From positions 1 to 43,520 of the forward strand of contig JAPOVP010000008.1 of assembly GCA_026708085.1 (NCBI GenBank): a stretch of DNA of 43,520 nt, in the 5' to 3' direction. Under the pieces are notes generated by a model, which was not told the DNA's origin, ran no database searches, and saw only the letters and a program-made list of their open reading frames with translations. Of this stretch, positions 27,412-36,310 are shown piece after piece. Source of the DNA: Caldilineaceae bacterium. GTDB taxonomy: Bacteria > Chloroflexota > Anaerolineae > Caldilineales > Caldilineaceae. Each line of letters opens with the position of its first letter. Positions within the stretch are counted from its first letter, which is position 1. The translations under genes and the position numbers were made by a program.

Positions 27412-28356
27412 CTATCCTTCTCCGCCGACCGACTCAGTTTCGGCCTGCTCAGTGGGCGCTTCATCGCCCGCCTGAGATTGTTCCGCCTCAGCCACAGCCG
27501 CTGTGTTCTCCTCCTCGGAGACGCCGGCGGCCTGCACTGCGGCCTCGCTTCCTTCTTCTTCCTCGTCTTCCATGCCTTGCAGCTTGGCCAGTGTGCTCGG
27601 CCCGAGGTACTGCTCCAATTCCGCCAACTCGTCATCAGAAACCTGTCCGGTCTCTACCATTTCCACCTCGCGGAAGCGGCGTCCCTCTTCAACTGCATCA
27701 GCGACAATCCGTGTAATCAGCTTGACAGCTCTGATCGCATCATCATTGCCCGGAATGACATAGGTGATCTCATCGGGGTCGGAGTTGGTATCCGCCACTG
27801 CGATCAAAGGGATGCCGATCTTGTTGGCTTCTTTGACGGCCAGCTCTTCCCGTTGCGTATCGACCACAAAGATCAGATTGGGCATTTCGGTGAGCGTCTT
27901 GATCCCGCCGATACGCCGGTTCAACTTGGCGAGCTCACGATCGATGACCAGTTGCTCGATCTTGGGAAGCGACTGAAATTCGCCATTGGACTTACGGCGT
28001 TCCTGACGGTTCAGGTAGTCGATTCGTTGTTTGATCGTGGCCCAATTGGTCAGCGTACCCCCCAGCCAGCGATTGTGGATGTAGGGCATACCGCACCGGG
28101 TCGCCTCATGTTCGACGGTGCCCTGCGCCTGTCTCTTTGTGCCAACAAACAGGATTGTGCCACCATCAGCGACCAGACGACGCACCATTTCATAGTAGTC
28201 ATTGATGCGTGTCATCGTCTGGTGCAGGTCGATGATATGGATTCCACTGCGCTCCGTAAAGATATACGGGCGCATTTTCGGGTTCCAGCGCCGGGTCCTG
28301 TGCCCGAAGTGTACGCCGGCCTCCAGCAGCTCTTTCATGGTTACGACTGATGCCAC
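27412..28356 (-). CDS. rpsB: 30S ribosomal protein S2
   Basis: S2 binds the head–body hinge of the small subunit together with S1. The 314-residue protein has the canonical [29 protein letters not shown] and [11 protein letters not shown] motifs. It carries an acidic Ala/Glu-rich C-terminal tail of about 70 residues beyond the normal end. The GTG at 28356 is five bases behind GGAGG; an ATG six codons later is the alternative. It is the first gene of rpsB–tsf–pyrH–frr–uppS–cdsA. Confidence 0.96.
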   Translation of the reverse strand: MASVVTMKELLEAGVHFGHRTRRWNPKMRPYIFTERSGIHIIDLHQTMTRINDYYEMVRRLVADGGTILFVGTKRQAQGTVEHEATRCGMPYIHNRWLGGTLTNWATIKQRIDYLNRQERRKSNGEFQSLPKIEQLVIDRELAKLNRRIGGIKTLTEMPNLIFVVDTQREELAVKEANKIGIPLIAVADTNSDPDEITYVIPGNDDAIRAVKLITRIVADAVEEGRRFREVEMVETGQVSDDELAELEQYLGPSTLAKLQGMEDEEEEGSEAAVQAAGVSEEENTAAVAEAEQSQAGDEAPTEQAETESVGGEG

Positions 28357-28392
28357 AAGAACCTCCAGGGTTTCGCTTCCGCCCTGTTCACG

Positions 28393-28437
28393 CTGGGAAT
28401 GACCGCGTCTTGGCGGCACCCCATTCCTCAGTCCCAG
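28393..28437 (-). promoter_or_regulatory. Possible structured rpsB leader
   Basis: In the untranslated region ahead of rpsB the arm GGAATG (28396–28401) can pair with CATTCC (28422–28427), enclosing a CCGC/GCGG hairpin. The overlapping CTGGGA (28393–28398) can instead pair with TCCCAG (28432–28437). Two exclusive pairings are compatible with a regulatory switch such as S2 autoregulation, but this is an inference from the fold. Confidence 0.35.
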
Positions 28438-28574
28438 GACGTGTTGAATGGATAGTAACTCGATCTGTTCTGTCGATAGTGTGCAGCCATCACAGACCGA
28501 CTGTGAATGTTAACATAATTGGCGCTGAGTCCAAAAATAGCTCACGCGAGATCGTTGACCCGTTCTGACACAGG

Positions 28575-29300
28575 TCAGGACAGGGTTGAATCCTTATAGT
28601 CGCGAAATCGATAACCCAGACCCCGTTCGGTGAAGATGTAGCGCGGCTTCGATGGATCCATTTCGATCTTTTTGCGGAGATAAGTGATATACAGACGCAG
28701 CAGGTGATTGTCGTTTACGTATTCGTGTCCCCATACTTTCGTCAACAGCACCTCATGGGGGACGACCCAACCGGCATTCTGAATGAGCTGGTGGAGGAGG
28801 CGGTATTCGGTCGGGCGCAGACTCAGTCGTTCCCCGTCGACAATCACATCACGCCGCTGCAGGTCCACCTGCAACCGGTCATCGATCTTGATGATCTGAT
28901 CCTCCGGCCGTGCATTGGTCACTTCAAAGCGACGCAGCACCGCACGTATGCGGCTGGACAGCTCGCGCGGGCTGAAGGGCTTTGTTATATAGTCATCCGC
29001 GCCCAGGTCCAGCCCTTTGATGCGGTCGCCCTCGTCGGAACGCACGGTAAGCATAATGGCTGGAATGTCGCTGATTTCGCGCAGCCGTTTGAGTGTTTCG
29101 AAGCCGTCCAGGCCCGGCATTTCAACGTCCAGAAGGACGAGATTGGGTTCATATTCGCGGACTTTTTCCAGCGCCTGGAAGCCGTCATTGGCTTCCAGCG
29201 TCTGATAGCCTTCCAGGTCCAGATTCATCTTCACGAACCGTACCATGCGCGGTTCGTCGTCAACGACCAGGATCTGTTTGGCGGGGCCTGTTTGCGACAT
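28575..29300 (-). CDS. OmpR/PhoB-family response regulator
   Basis: This 241-residue DNA-binding regulator has a receiver domain (about residues 8–125) with the acidic pair in VVDDEPRMV, the phosphorylated Asp in [13 protein letters not shown] and the conserved Lys in [12 protein letters not shown], and a winged-helix domain (about 140–235) ending with [12 protein letters not shown]. The DNA-binding part resembles KdpE-type proteins. No histidine kinase gene lies next to it, so it is an orphan in this window. It is divergent from the YbtP-like ABC gene across 594 bases and could regulate that gene, but no binding site was identified. The start ATG follows GAGGG by nine bases. Confidence 0.92.
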   Translation of the reverse strand: MSQTGPAKQILVVDDEPRMVRFVKMNLDLEGYQTLEANDGFQALEKVREYEPNLVLLDVEMPGLDGFETLKRLREISDIPAIMLTVRSDEGDRIKGLDLGADDYITKPFSPRELSSRIRAVLRRFEVTNARPEDQIIKIDDRLQVDLQRRDVIVDGERLSLRPTEYRLLHQLIQNAGWVVPHEVLLTKVWGHEYVNDNHLLRLYITYLRKKIEMDPSKPRYIFTERGLGYRFRDYKDSTLS

Positions 29301-29894
29301 TAAGTCGTTCCCTCGGATCTCTTCGCCCCTGTGCGACGCGTGGGCTGATCCTTTCACTCGTAATCATACCATGCACTCCTGAGACCAGGCTATCCCGTCT
29401 GCCGCGGGAGTGTATACCCGGCGTCCTGGCGCGCATTGGATGGCGTCATGTCCCTTGCGCCGGTGGCCCGGAAGGGCGCTCGTATTTCCAAAACAGGTAT
29501 GTGAAACTCCGAGTGCACGAGTGCTGCATTGACGGGGGCGGGAGAGGCGTATGAGCCGGCAGGATAGAGCTACTGTCGCGAATGGCGGCAGGAGACTGAC
29601 TCACGGTTTCAACGCGCAACATTGGTTAACACAGCAGTAAATCATCCTTAACGATGAAGTTAAAGGAAGCCGCACGGATTTTCTCCATTCTATGGTCTGA
29701 ATGCGTGCTATACTTTCCCGACGTGCGGCCCTTCCAAGGCGCTGCCGCGTGGTCGTATCGTCCCCGGTGGGTTGTCCGCGTTCTCTATGTGCGCCGCAGC
29801 TGTTGGGCGCCGGGGCAGAGAATAGAGCTCAAGCTTACGCAAATGGCAAAGGAGCCGCTTCCCCCTCTTTCAGGATCTACCAGAGAGGTTACCG
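29301..29894. other. Divergent regulatory gap before the ABC/metallophore cluster
   Basis: This 594-base gap holds no credible gene. A possible -10 element TATACT is at 29709–29714, but the -35 region is weak. A short imperfect dyad, TCATC and GATGA around CTTAAC near 29,642–29,657, is not a convincing Fur or DtxR box. It is the natural place for control of the cluster. Confidence 0.5.
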
Positions 29895-31787
29895 GTGACT
29901 GAATCCACTTTGAAGGTCTCTCCTTCGACAGATACCACATCGGCTGCTGCGGCCAAGCCCACGGCTGGCGCCGACTCCGACAAGATCACCCTATTGACCG
30001 GTTTCAAGCTCATGCTCCCCTTCACCCGCAGCGGTTGGAAGGCGTTTTCCGCAGCGGCTGTGCTGTCTACCATCTCTTCGCTGGCGATGCTTGGCCCGTT
30101 CTGGGCCATTTACCGTGCCGTGGACGACATCGTCAGCGGGGAAGCCACGCGCGATGGGTTGTTATTTTACGCCGCGCTTACGGCAGTGTTTCTCATACTC
30201 CAATATGCGCTCGCGGCCGCCTCGGAGTGGACCTCACATCGCGGGGCCTATGCGACGTTGGAGCAGTTGCGGTTGCGCATCGGTCAGCGCCTTGGCCACG
30301 TTCCGTTGGGCTTTCTCACCAGTAAGCGCTCCGGCCAGATTCAGCGGGTACTCGGCGACGATATCGAGAGGCTTGAGCTCTTTCTCGCGCACATCGTTCC
30401 GGATGCGGTTTCGTCGTTCACTTCAATGCTGTTCCTGATTATCTGGCTGTTCGTAGTGGACTGGCGCATGGCCCTGGTGAGCCTTGTGGTCGTTGTCATT
30501 GCGTTGCCGATCATGGGGATAGGTATCAGAATCGGCAGCGGCAAGCTGAATGAGTATACGCGCAGTATGGCGCGCATGAACTCCTCGATTGTCGAATTCA
30601 TACGGGCGATGCCGATTGTGCGGACCTTCAATGGCACCGGTCGGGTCTTTGGTGAGACCAAAGCTGCTATCGACGACGCCGCAAAGTATGAAGCTGATTG
30701 GGGTCGGGAGTTTCTGCCGCTCTTCACCGTCTTCTACGTATTGGTGACATCTCCGATCCTTACGATCATTCCCTTTGGGCTCTTATTCTGGCACCTGGGA
30801 ATGATCGACACCTCTTCGCTGCTCTTCTTCTTTATCGCCGGGCTTGGATTCACTTTGCCGCTCATGCGCCTGCTGCATGTGATGGCGACGATGGCTCACA
30901 TCGGGCTTGGCGCGCGGCTGGTACGCGAGTTGGACGAAGCGGACGTGTTGCCGCAGGCCAGTGAAGACGCACGGGTCGACGGCGCCCGTATCGAAGTCAA
31001 CGACGTTGGCTTCTCCTATGAAAACGGGACCGCCCCGTCCCGGCAGGTCCTGCAGGGGATCACCTTCACGGCTGAACCGGGCACGGTTACGGCGATCGTA
31101 GGCCCTTCGGGCGCCGGAAAATCGACCCTGGCCCGACTGATCGCCCGTTTCTGGGACGTGGGTGATGGAGCGATCAGAATCGGCGGTGTCGACGTCCGGG
31201 AGATGCCGATGGCACAGCTGATGGACCAGGTCTCGTTTGTCTTTCAGGAGACTGTTCTGTTCAACGATTCAGTGGCGGCGAACCTGCGTCTGGCGAAACC
31301 GGATGCAACCGACGAAGAGATTGTCGCAGCGGCGAAGGCCGCCCGCGCCCACGAATTCATCACGGCGCTGCCACAGGGTTACGAGAGCTCGCTCGGCGAG
31401 GCAGGGGACCGCCTGTCGGGCGGCGAGCGTCAGAGACTGGCCATTGCGCGTGCCGTACTCAAGCAGGCCCCGATCGTCGTCCTCGACGAGGCAACGGCCT
31501 TCGCCGATCCGGAGAACGAAGTGGCCCTGCAAGAGGCGGTGGACGGCCTGGCAGAGGGGCGGACGGTCATCATCATCGCGCATCGTCTTTCCACCGTGGC
31601 CGGGGCAGATCAAACGATCGTCCTCGATGAAGGACGCATAGTCGAGCACGGCCGCCATGAGGAACTGATCGATCAGGAGGGGCTTTATGCGCGGATGTGG
31701 GAAGCGTTTTCGAACGCATCCCAGATAGCGCTCACGGCGGGGCAGGCGAAGGAGCCAGCGCTGTCAGAGGAAGGAGTCGCTGCATGA
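29895..31787 (+). CDS. YbtP/IrtA-like ABC half-transporter
   Basis: The 630-residue protein has a Ser/Ala/Thr-rich N-terminal tail, an exporter-fold membrane domain (about residues 40–330) and an ABC domain (about 365–600). All ATPase motifs are intact: GPSGAGKST, Q-loop FVFQETVLF, LSGGERQR, Walker B IVVLDEATAFADPENE and the H-loop in IIAHRLSTV. The DEATAFADP form of Walker B/D-loop is typical of the YbtP/YbtQ/IrtA/IrtB group, which import ferric siderophores with an exporter fold. It lacks the FAD-binding reductase domain that is fused to mycobacterial IrtA. It overlaps its partner by ATGA. The start is GTG, after GAGAGG. Confidence 0.87.
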   Translation: MTESTLKVSPSTDTTSAAAAKPTAGADSDKITLLTGFKLMLPFTRSGWKAFSAAAVLSTISSLAMLGPFWAIYRAVDDIVSGEATRDGLLFYAALTAVFLILQYALAAASEWTSHRGAYATLEQLRLRIGQRLGHVPLGFLTSKRSGQIQRVLGDDIERLELFLAHIVPDAVSSFTSMLFLIIWLFVVDWRMALVSLVVVVIALPIMGIGIRIGSGKLNEYTRSMARMNSSIVEFIRAMPIVRTFNGTGRVFGETKAAIDDAAKYEADWGREFLPLFTVFYVLVTSPILTIIPFGLLFWHLGMIDTSSLLFFFIAGLGFTLPLMRLLHVMATMAHIGLGARLVRELDEADVLPQASEDARVDGARIEVNDVGFSYENGTAPSRQVLQGITFTAEPGTVTAIVGPSGAGKSTLARLIARFWDVGDGAIRIGGVDVREMPMAQLMDQVSFVFQETVLFNDSVAANLRLAKPDATDEEIVAAAKAARAHEFITALPQGYESSLGEAGDRLSGGERQRLAIARAVLKQAPIVVLDEATAFADPENEVALQEAVDGLAEGRTVIIIAHRLSTVAGADQTIVLDEGRIVEHGRHEELIDQEGLYARMWEAFSNASQIALTAGQAKEPALSEEGVAA

Positions 31788-33592
31788 GGCAGGGGACTTT
31801 GCGCAGTACGCAACCCTTCTACATAGGTCCCGTCAGGACGGCGTGGCGTTTGCTGGGCCGGCGCGGCCGGGATCTCAAGATGTCGGTAGCGCTGCGCTTT
31901 TTGCAGGCGATGTGTGCCGGTATTCCGGTCGTGTTTCTTGTCTGGGTGGTCGACCATTTGCGGGCGGGAACTCTGACGACAGACTACGCGTGGATTGCAA
32001 CCGGCGTGACCGTAGTTGCGATCTGCGTCCAGTTCGGAATCTGGTACGCCAGCAACTACTACGGCTGGATCGGTACTTTCTTTGCGGTCGGCGATGCGCG
32101 GGCGTCAACGCTCGGACACGTGCAGCGCCTGCCCCTGGGGACGCTGCGTTCGCGTTCGACCGGGGACGTTACCGCGAACTTTACCTCCGACTTTGAAATG
32201 GTGACACAGTATGTGTCGGAGGCGATACCGGCGCTATTTGGCGCGATTGGGCTGCCGCTCTTCGTGGTTGCGGCGATGATATTCATTGACGCGCTCTTGG
32301 CCGCGGCCGTCACATTGAGCCTGATCGCCGCCGTGCCGCTGTTCATCTGGGTCAATAACCGGTTCAAGGCGCTGGCGCTGGTGCGAGGCGACAGGCTTGC
32401 CGAATCGAGCGGACGGATGCTGGAGTACGTGCAGGGAATCACGGTGGCCAGAGCCTTCAATCGCACGAACGACCAACTCAGCCACTATGCGCGTGCGGTG
32501 GCTGCCATTCGCCAGATCAACAACCGGCTCGTAGTGCGCCTTCTGCCTCTGGGCGTTCTGACGGTCGGCGTCGTCCAGTTGGGAGTCCCTTTGGTGATCG
32601 CGATAACTGCCTACCGCTGGTTCGGCGGCGCGATAGACGCAAGTATTGTGCTGATCTTTCTTGTCCTGATCCTGCGGGTTTATGGACCGATCGTGGCGCT
32701 GGCAGGTCAGTTTGAAACCCTCCGCCTCGGCGATGCTGCGCTTGAGCGCATCGGCCGAATCATGGATCTTGAAGAGCAGACGGCGCCGGAGACGCTGCGC
32801 GCCGAGCCCCAGGGCCACGACGTAGCGTTCGAGCAGGTTCATTTCGGATACGAATCGACACCGATTCTCAAAGGTATCGCGTTTATCGCCCGAGCGGGGA
32901 CGACGACAGCGATCGTCGGTCCCTCCGGCGCGGGAAAGAGCACCATCCTGAACCTTGTGTCGCGCTTCTGGGATGTTGACGAAGGCGCGGTACTCATCGG
33001 CGGCGTAGACGTTCGAGAGCTGACCCATCAGCAGCTCTTCGAACATATAACCGTCGTTTTCCAGGATGTCTACCTGTTCCGGGCAACGGTGCGCGAGAAT
33101 ATTGCTTTTGGCCGCCCCGACGCAACCGACGCCGAAATCGAGAAGGCAGCTCGCGCGGCGCAGGCGCACGAGTTCATCTCCGAGCTTCCTCAGGGTTACG
33201 ACACCGTTGTAGGCGAAGGCGGCGCTACCCTTTCCGGCGGTGAACGCCAGCGCCTCTCGATCGCCCGCGCCGTTCTGAAGGACTCGCCGATTGTATTGCT
33301 TGACGAGCCCACTTCCTCGCTCGACGCGCTGAATGACCGTGCCGTTCGGGCGGCGCTGGTCAATTTGCTCCGCAACAAGACCGTTCTCATCGTGGCGCAC
33401 CGTCTGCCCACGATTCAGTCCGCGGATCAGATTCTGGTCGTCGATGCCGGCTGCCTATTGCAGAGCGGCACCCACGAAGAGCTGATGGAGCAACGGGACG
33501 GCCGCTACCACCAACTGTGGCTCGACCGGCAACGCGCTGCCGGCTGGCGGATAGGGGATCACCCGGCCCGCGCCGCGACGACGATTGCATGA
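31784..33592 (+). CDS. YbtQ/IrtB-like ABC half-transporter
   Basis: The 602-residue partner starts inside the stop codon of the upstream gene, with GGAAGGAG ahead. Its membrane domain (about residues 20–320) and ABC domain (about 345–580) have complete motifs: GPSGAGKST, VVFQDVYLF, LSGGERQR, IVLLDEPTSSLD and LIVAHRLPT. So both ATP sites of the heterodimer should be active. The pair with the upstream gene and the reductase gene 111 bases downstream suggests iron–siderophore uptake; export of a siderophore or peptide is the alternative. Confidence 0.87.
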   Translation: MRQGTLRSTQPFYIGPVRTAWRLLGRRGRDLKMSVALRFLQAMCAGIPVVFLVWVVDHLRAGTLTTDYAWIATGVTVVAICVQFGIWYASNYYGWIGTFFAVGDARASTLGHVQRLPLGTLRSRSTGDVTANFTSDFEMVTQYVSEAIPALFGAIGLPLFVVAAMIFIDALLAAAVTLSLIAAVPLFIWVNNRFKALALVRGDRLAESSGRMLEYVQGITVARAFNRTNDQLSHYARAVAAIRQINNRLVVRLLPLGVLTVGVVQLGVPLVIAITAYRWFGGAIDASIVLIFLVLILRVYGPIVALAGQFETLRLGDAALERIGRIMDLEEQTAPETLRAEPQGHDVAFEQVHFGYESTPILKGIAFIARAGTTTAIVGPSGAGKSTILNLVSRFWDVDEGAVLIGGVDVRELTHQQLFEHITVVFQDVYLFRATVRENIAFGRPDATDAEIEKAARAAQAHEFISELPQGYDTVVGEGGATLSGGERQRLSIARAVLKDSPIVLLDEPTSSLDALNDRAVRAALVNLLRNKTVLIVAHRLPTIQSADQILVVDAGCLLQSGTHEELMEQRDGRYHQLWLDRQRAAGWRIGDHPARAATTIA

Positions 33593-33703
33593 CAGCTGAG
33601 GCGCAGGCACAGCAGCGCCGGCTCTCATTCCCATTTGCCGGGAGAACGGTCGAAGAGGAGACCGATCAGGGTGAAGGCCTTTGGACCATAAGGGGCACAA
33701 TCC

Positions 33704-34594
33704 ATGACCCTCGCAGAATCCATACATCCACTCGAAGAAGCGCTTGCCCCTAATACCGGCGAGAGCGAAGGGCATTCGGGCCCGGAATTGTCATTCGGTC
33801 GGCCGTCAGGGCCAGGCTGGTATTTTGTTAGCGAACTCCTGGACGACGAAGAAAAGCTAAATGAACTGCTCGGCCTTTTTGGCAAGCATGTGAAGACGGA
33901 AAGGCCTTTCCTGCAGGCCGCGCTGTTCATGTCATGGTACACGCATCTGTTCGCGACGGACGTCGTCTATGGGCTCTATACACTGAAGCGCGTGCCGGAC
34001 GTGAGCGCGGATAACTTTGCGTTTCGGCTCGACAGTTCGGGGGAAATCGTCGAATACGCCTTCTACTCCCGCCGCTTTGCGGCCCTTCCTGCCGACAGCG
34101 CCGCGACGCATGCCGACGCGGTCACCGTGCCGGACTTCGAATCTCTGATCGCGTGGATGTTCGAGCGCATGATTGAACGCCATATGCGCCCACTCTTTTC
34201 TCATGTGCGCGCGCGGACGAAACTCGGCATGAATGTCGTGTGGGCAAGCGTCGCGACCTGCTGCGCGGGAGCGATTATGCGCTTGCAGAGGGCCGGATTC
34301 TTCACTGTTGAGGAGGCAATGGCTGCAAAAACGTCATTGCTGGACCGCGGCCCCAAGCCGCTGCGTGAGCGCCTGTCAGTCTATCCGCTCTCGAGCGGAG
34401 ACCATCAGGCGTTGTTCATGCGGGTCGAAGTATGCTGCCAGAAGTACCTGCATCCCGACATGGGCAAGTGCGGCTACTGCGCGCTCCGGCCCAGCGAGGA
34501 GCAGCGGGAGATGCAGCAGTATTACTTCGATCGCCACGTTGCCGAACTGGAACGCGAGAGCTGCGTCTCACCTGAGCCTGCCAGCACAACGTAA
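33704..34594 (+). CDS. FhuF-like ferric-siderophore reductase
   Basis: The 296-residue protein ends with the cysteine pattern CC–x10–C–x2–C (Cys244, 245, 256, 259), which is the unusual [2Fe-2S] ligand set of FhuF, a cytoplasmic reductase that frees iron from ferric siderophores. Preceding sequence (for example VVWASVATCCAGAIMRL near 178–194) fits the FhuF/IucA-type C-terminal family. No membrane segment or signal peptide is visible. It follows the YbtPQ-like pair and precedes the peptide/nickel-type importer, so it probably releases metal from the imported complex. GGGGC lies before the ATG. Confidence 0.85.
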   Translation: MTLAESIHPLEEALAPNTGESEGHSGPELSFGRPSGPGWYFVSELLDDEEKLNELLGLFGKHVKTERPFLQAALFMSWYTHLFATDVVYGLYTLKRVPDVSADNFAFRLDSSGEIVEYAFYSRRFAALPADSAATHADAVTVPDFESLIAWMFERMIERHMRPLFSHVRARTKLGMNVVWASVATCCAGAIMRLQRAGFFTVEEAMAAKTSLLDRGPKPLRERLSVYPLSSGDHQALFMRVEVCCQKYLHPDMGKCGYCALRPSEEQREMQQYYFDRHVAELERESCVSPEPASTT

Positions 34595-34660
34595 ACAGTC
34601 GTAGAAAACGCTGTCGAGGAGTGCAAAGCTTGGGTTTCGCCAGCCAATATGTCGTCACTG

Positions 34661-34675
34661 TCAAAACGGTTTTGA
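34661..34675. promoter_or_regulatory. Palindrome upstream of the substrate-binding protein
   Basis: TCAAAAC–G–GTTTTGA is a perfect 15-base palindrome that ends 36 bases before the lipoprotein start codon. Its size and place suit an operator for a dimeric repressor. It does not match Fur, DtxR/IdeR or Zur consensus boxes well enough to name a regulator. Confidence 0.4.
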
Positions 34676-34711
34676 ACTGCAGTACTGAACTCGAACATCA
34701 GAGGAGGAAAA

Positions 34712-36301
34712 ATGGTTAGCAGTTCGATGCGGAGTCGTGTCAGCAAGTCCTTTCAACGAAGTTCAGGGCATAACGCCGTGGTCATTTTCGTCGTAGCGCT
34801 GGCGCTTTCGCTCAGTGCTTGTACGGTCACGATGGAAAGCGCTGCCGAAGTTCCTGCCGATTCGGCAAGCGAGGGAGCAGACGAAAGCGGCGGCTGGGTC
34901 CGCATCGGCGCGCCCAGCGAAGCCTTCGACACCTTCAACCCCTTCTTCGCACAGGGTCTGGCCGACTGGATTGGCCTCTGGAGTGTTTACGATACCCTGG
35001 CCTGGCTGGTCGGCTCGGAAGTGCAGATGGGCCTGGCAGAGTCGGTGACTCCCAACGAAGACGGCAGCGAATGGACAATCACTTTGCGGGAAGCGACTTT
35101 CCATGATGGAAGTCCTGTAAGACCACAGGATGTCGTCTATTCTTTCGCTACGTTTGCCGATCCTGAGCAGGCGCCCTTCTTTGCGCAGTTCTTTTTCAAC
35201 ATAGACATAGCCAACATCCGCATTCTCGACGAGAGAACCCTGGTCGTTCCCTTGCACTTTCCCCAAGGGGATTTCCTGGACCGCAACCTCGCCACCATAT
35301 CGATAGTCGTGCCGGAGGGAACGGCCGGTGGAGCTGAGGCGATCGGGAGCGGCCCCTTCAAGCTGGAGGCCTACGAGCCCGGCAAGAGCATACGATTGGT
35401 TCGAAACGAAGATTACTGGGCCGGTCCGCCGCTGTTGGATGGAATTGAAGTGATATTCATCGGCGACGCCAATGCCAGGTTGAACGCGCTGAAGGCCGGA
35501 GAGATTGAGTACGCCGCAGGCATCAACCCCGCGGCCGCGCGAGCCGAGGCGGACAACCCGGATATCAAGATTCTGCCCGCTGGCGTGGCGAACTCCACTG
35601 CACATTCTTTCGCGGCGAACATTACGATCCCGCCGTTCGACAACCCGGATGTGGTGCGTGCCCTGAAGCTCGTGGTGGATCGTGAAGCGCTTGTGAACAC
35701 GGTTCTGTTTGGATTCGGCGAGGTCGGGAACGACATCGTCGGCAAAGGGCTGGCCGGCTACAACGACACGTTGCCCCAGGTCGAACGCGATGTGGAGGAC
35801 GCGCGGCGCCTTTTCGAGACTGCGGGTGTCACTGAACTCACGATTTTGACCGGCGAGGTGTATCCGGGCATGGTCGCCGCGGCAACATTGCTGGCACAGC
35901 AGCTGGCGGAGGTCGGTGTGACGCTTACGCTGGAGGAAATCCCTGCCGACCAGTTTTTCAGTGACTTCATGCGGCTGATGACCACGCCGTTACAGTCCAC
36001 AATCCATACCAACCGTCCCGCTGCGGTTCACGCGGCGCTGATGACCGGGTCCCAGGGAGGGTTCAATATTACCGCAATAGCGGGAGAAGAGTATGACGTA
36101 CTGCTTGGCGCGCTGATCGCAGAGGTTGATTCCGACCGGCGCCTTGAACTGGGAATGGATGTCCAGGAGTATCTCTACCATCACGACGGTATGATCATCT
36201 GGGCCTTCCAGGAGGACATCAACGCGGCGGCGCCTAGCCTTAGCGGTGTGATCTACAGCCAGTCGGCGCCCCGATTCCATCTGGCCAGTTATACGGAGTA
36301 G
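34712..36301 (+). CDS. ABC substrate-binding lipoprotein (family 5)
   Basis: The 529-residue protein has a lipoprotein signal peptide: positively charged start, hydrophobic stretch (about 22–35) and lipobox LSAC with Cys37. The mature part matches the peptide/nickel/opine binding family (SBP_bac_5), for example WTITLREATFHDGSPVRPQD, GSGPFKLEAYEPGKS and ALKLVVDREALVN. Family members bind oligopeptides, nickel chelates or metallophores such as staphylopine (CntA). Next to a FhuF-like reductase, a metal–metallophore ligand is inferred. GAGGAGG lies before the ATG, and the permease genes follow. Confidence 0.92.
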   Translation: MVSSSMRSRVSKSFQRSSGHNAVVIFVVALALSLSACTVTMESAAEVPADSASEGADESGGWVRIGAPSEAFDTFNPFFAQGLADWIGLWSVYDTLAWLVGSEVQMGLAESVTPNEDGSEWTITLREATFHDGSPVRPQDVVYSFATFADPEQAPFFAQFFFNIDIANIRILDERTLVVPLHFPQGDFLDRNLATISIVVPEGTAGGAEAIGSGPFKLEAYEPGKSIRLVRNEDYWAGPPLLDGIEVIFIGDANARLNALKAGEIEYAAGINPAAARAEADNPDIKILPAGVANSTAHSFAANITIPPFDNPDVVRALKLVVDREALVNTVLFGFGEVGNDIVGKGLAGYNDTLPQVERDVEDARRLFETAGVTELTILTGEVYPGMVAAATLLAQQLAEVGVTLTLEEIPADQFFSDFMRLMTTPLQSTIHTNRPAAVHAALMTGSQGGFNITAIAGEEYDVLLGALIAEVDSDRRLELGMDVQEYLYHHDGMIIWAFQEDINAAAPSLSGVIYSQSAPRFHLASYTE

Positions 36302-36310
36302 AGAAATCAC

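Noticed and set aside
29642..29657. Dyad TCATC…GATGA as a Fur or DtxR box before the ABC cluster
   Set aside because: The arms are only five bases and do not match known Fur or DtxR consensus sites.
32234..33400. Long minus-strand open frame opposite the YbtQ-like gene
   Set aside because: It is an antisense shadow of the conserved ABC transporter reading frame with no motif.
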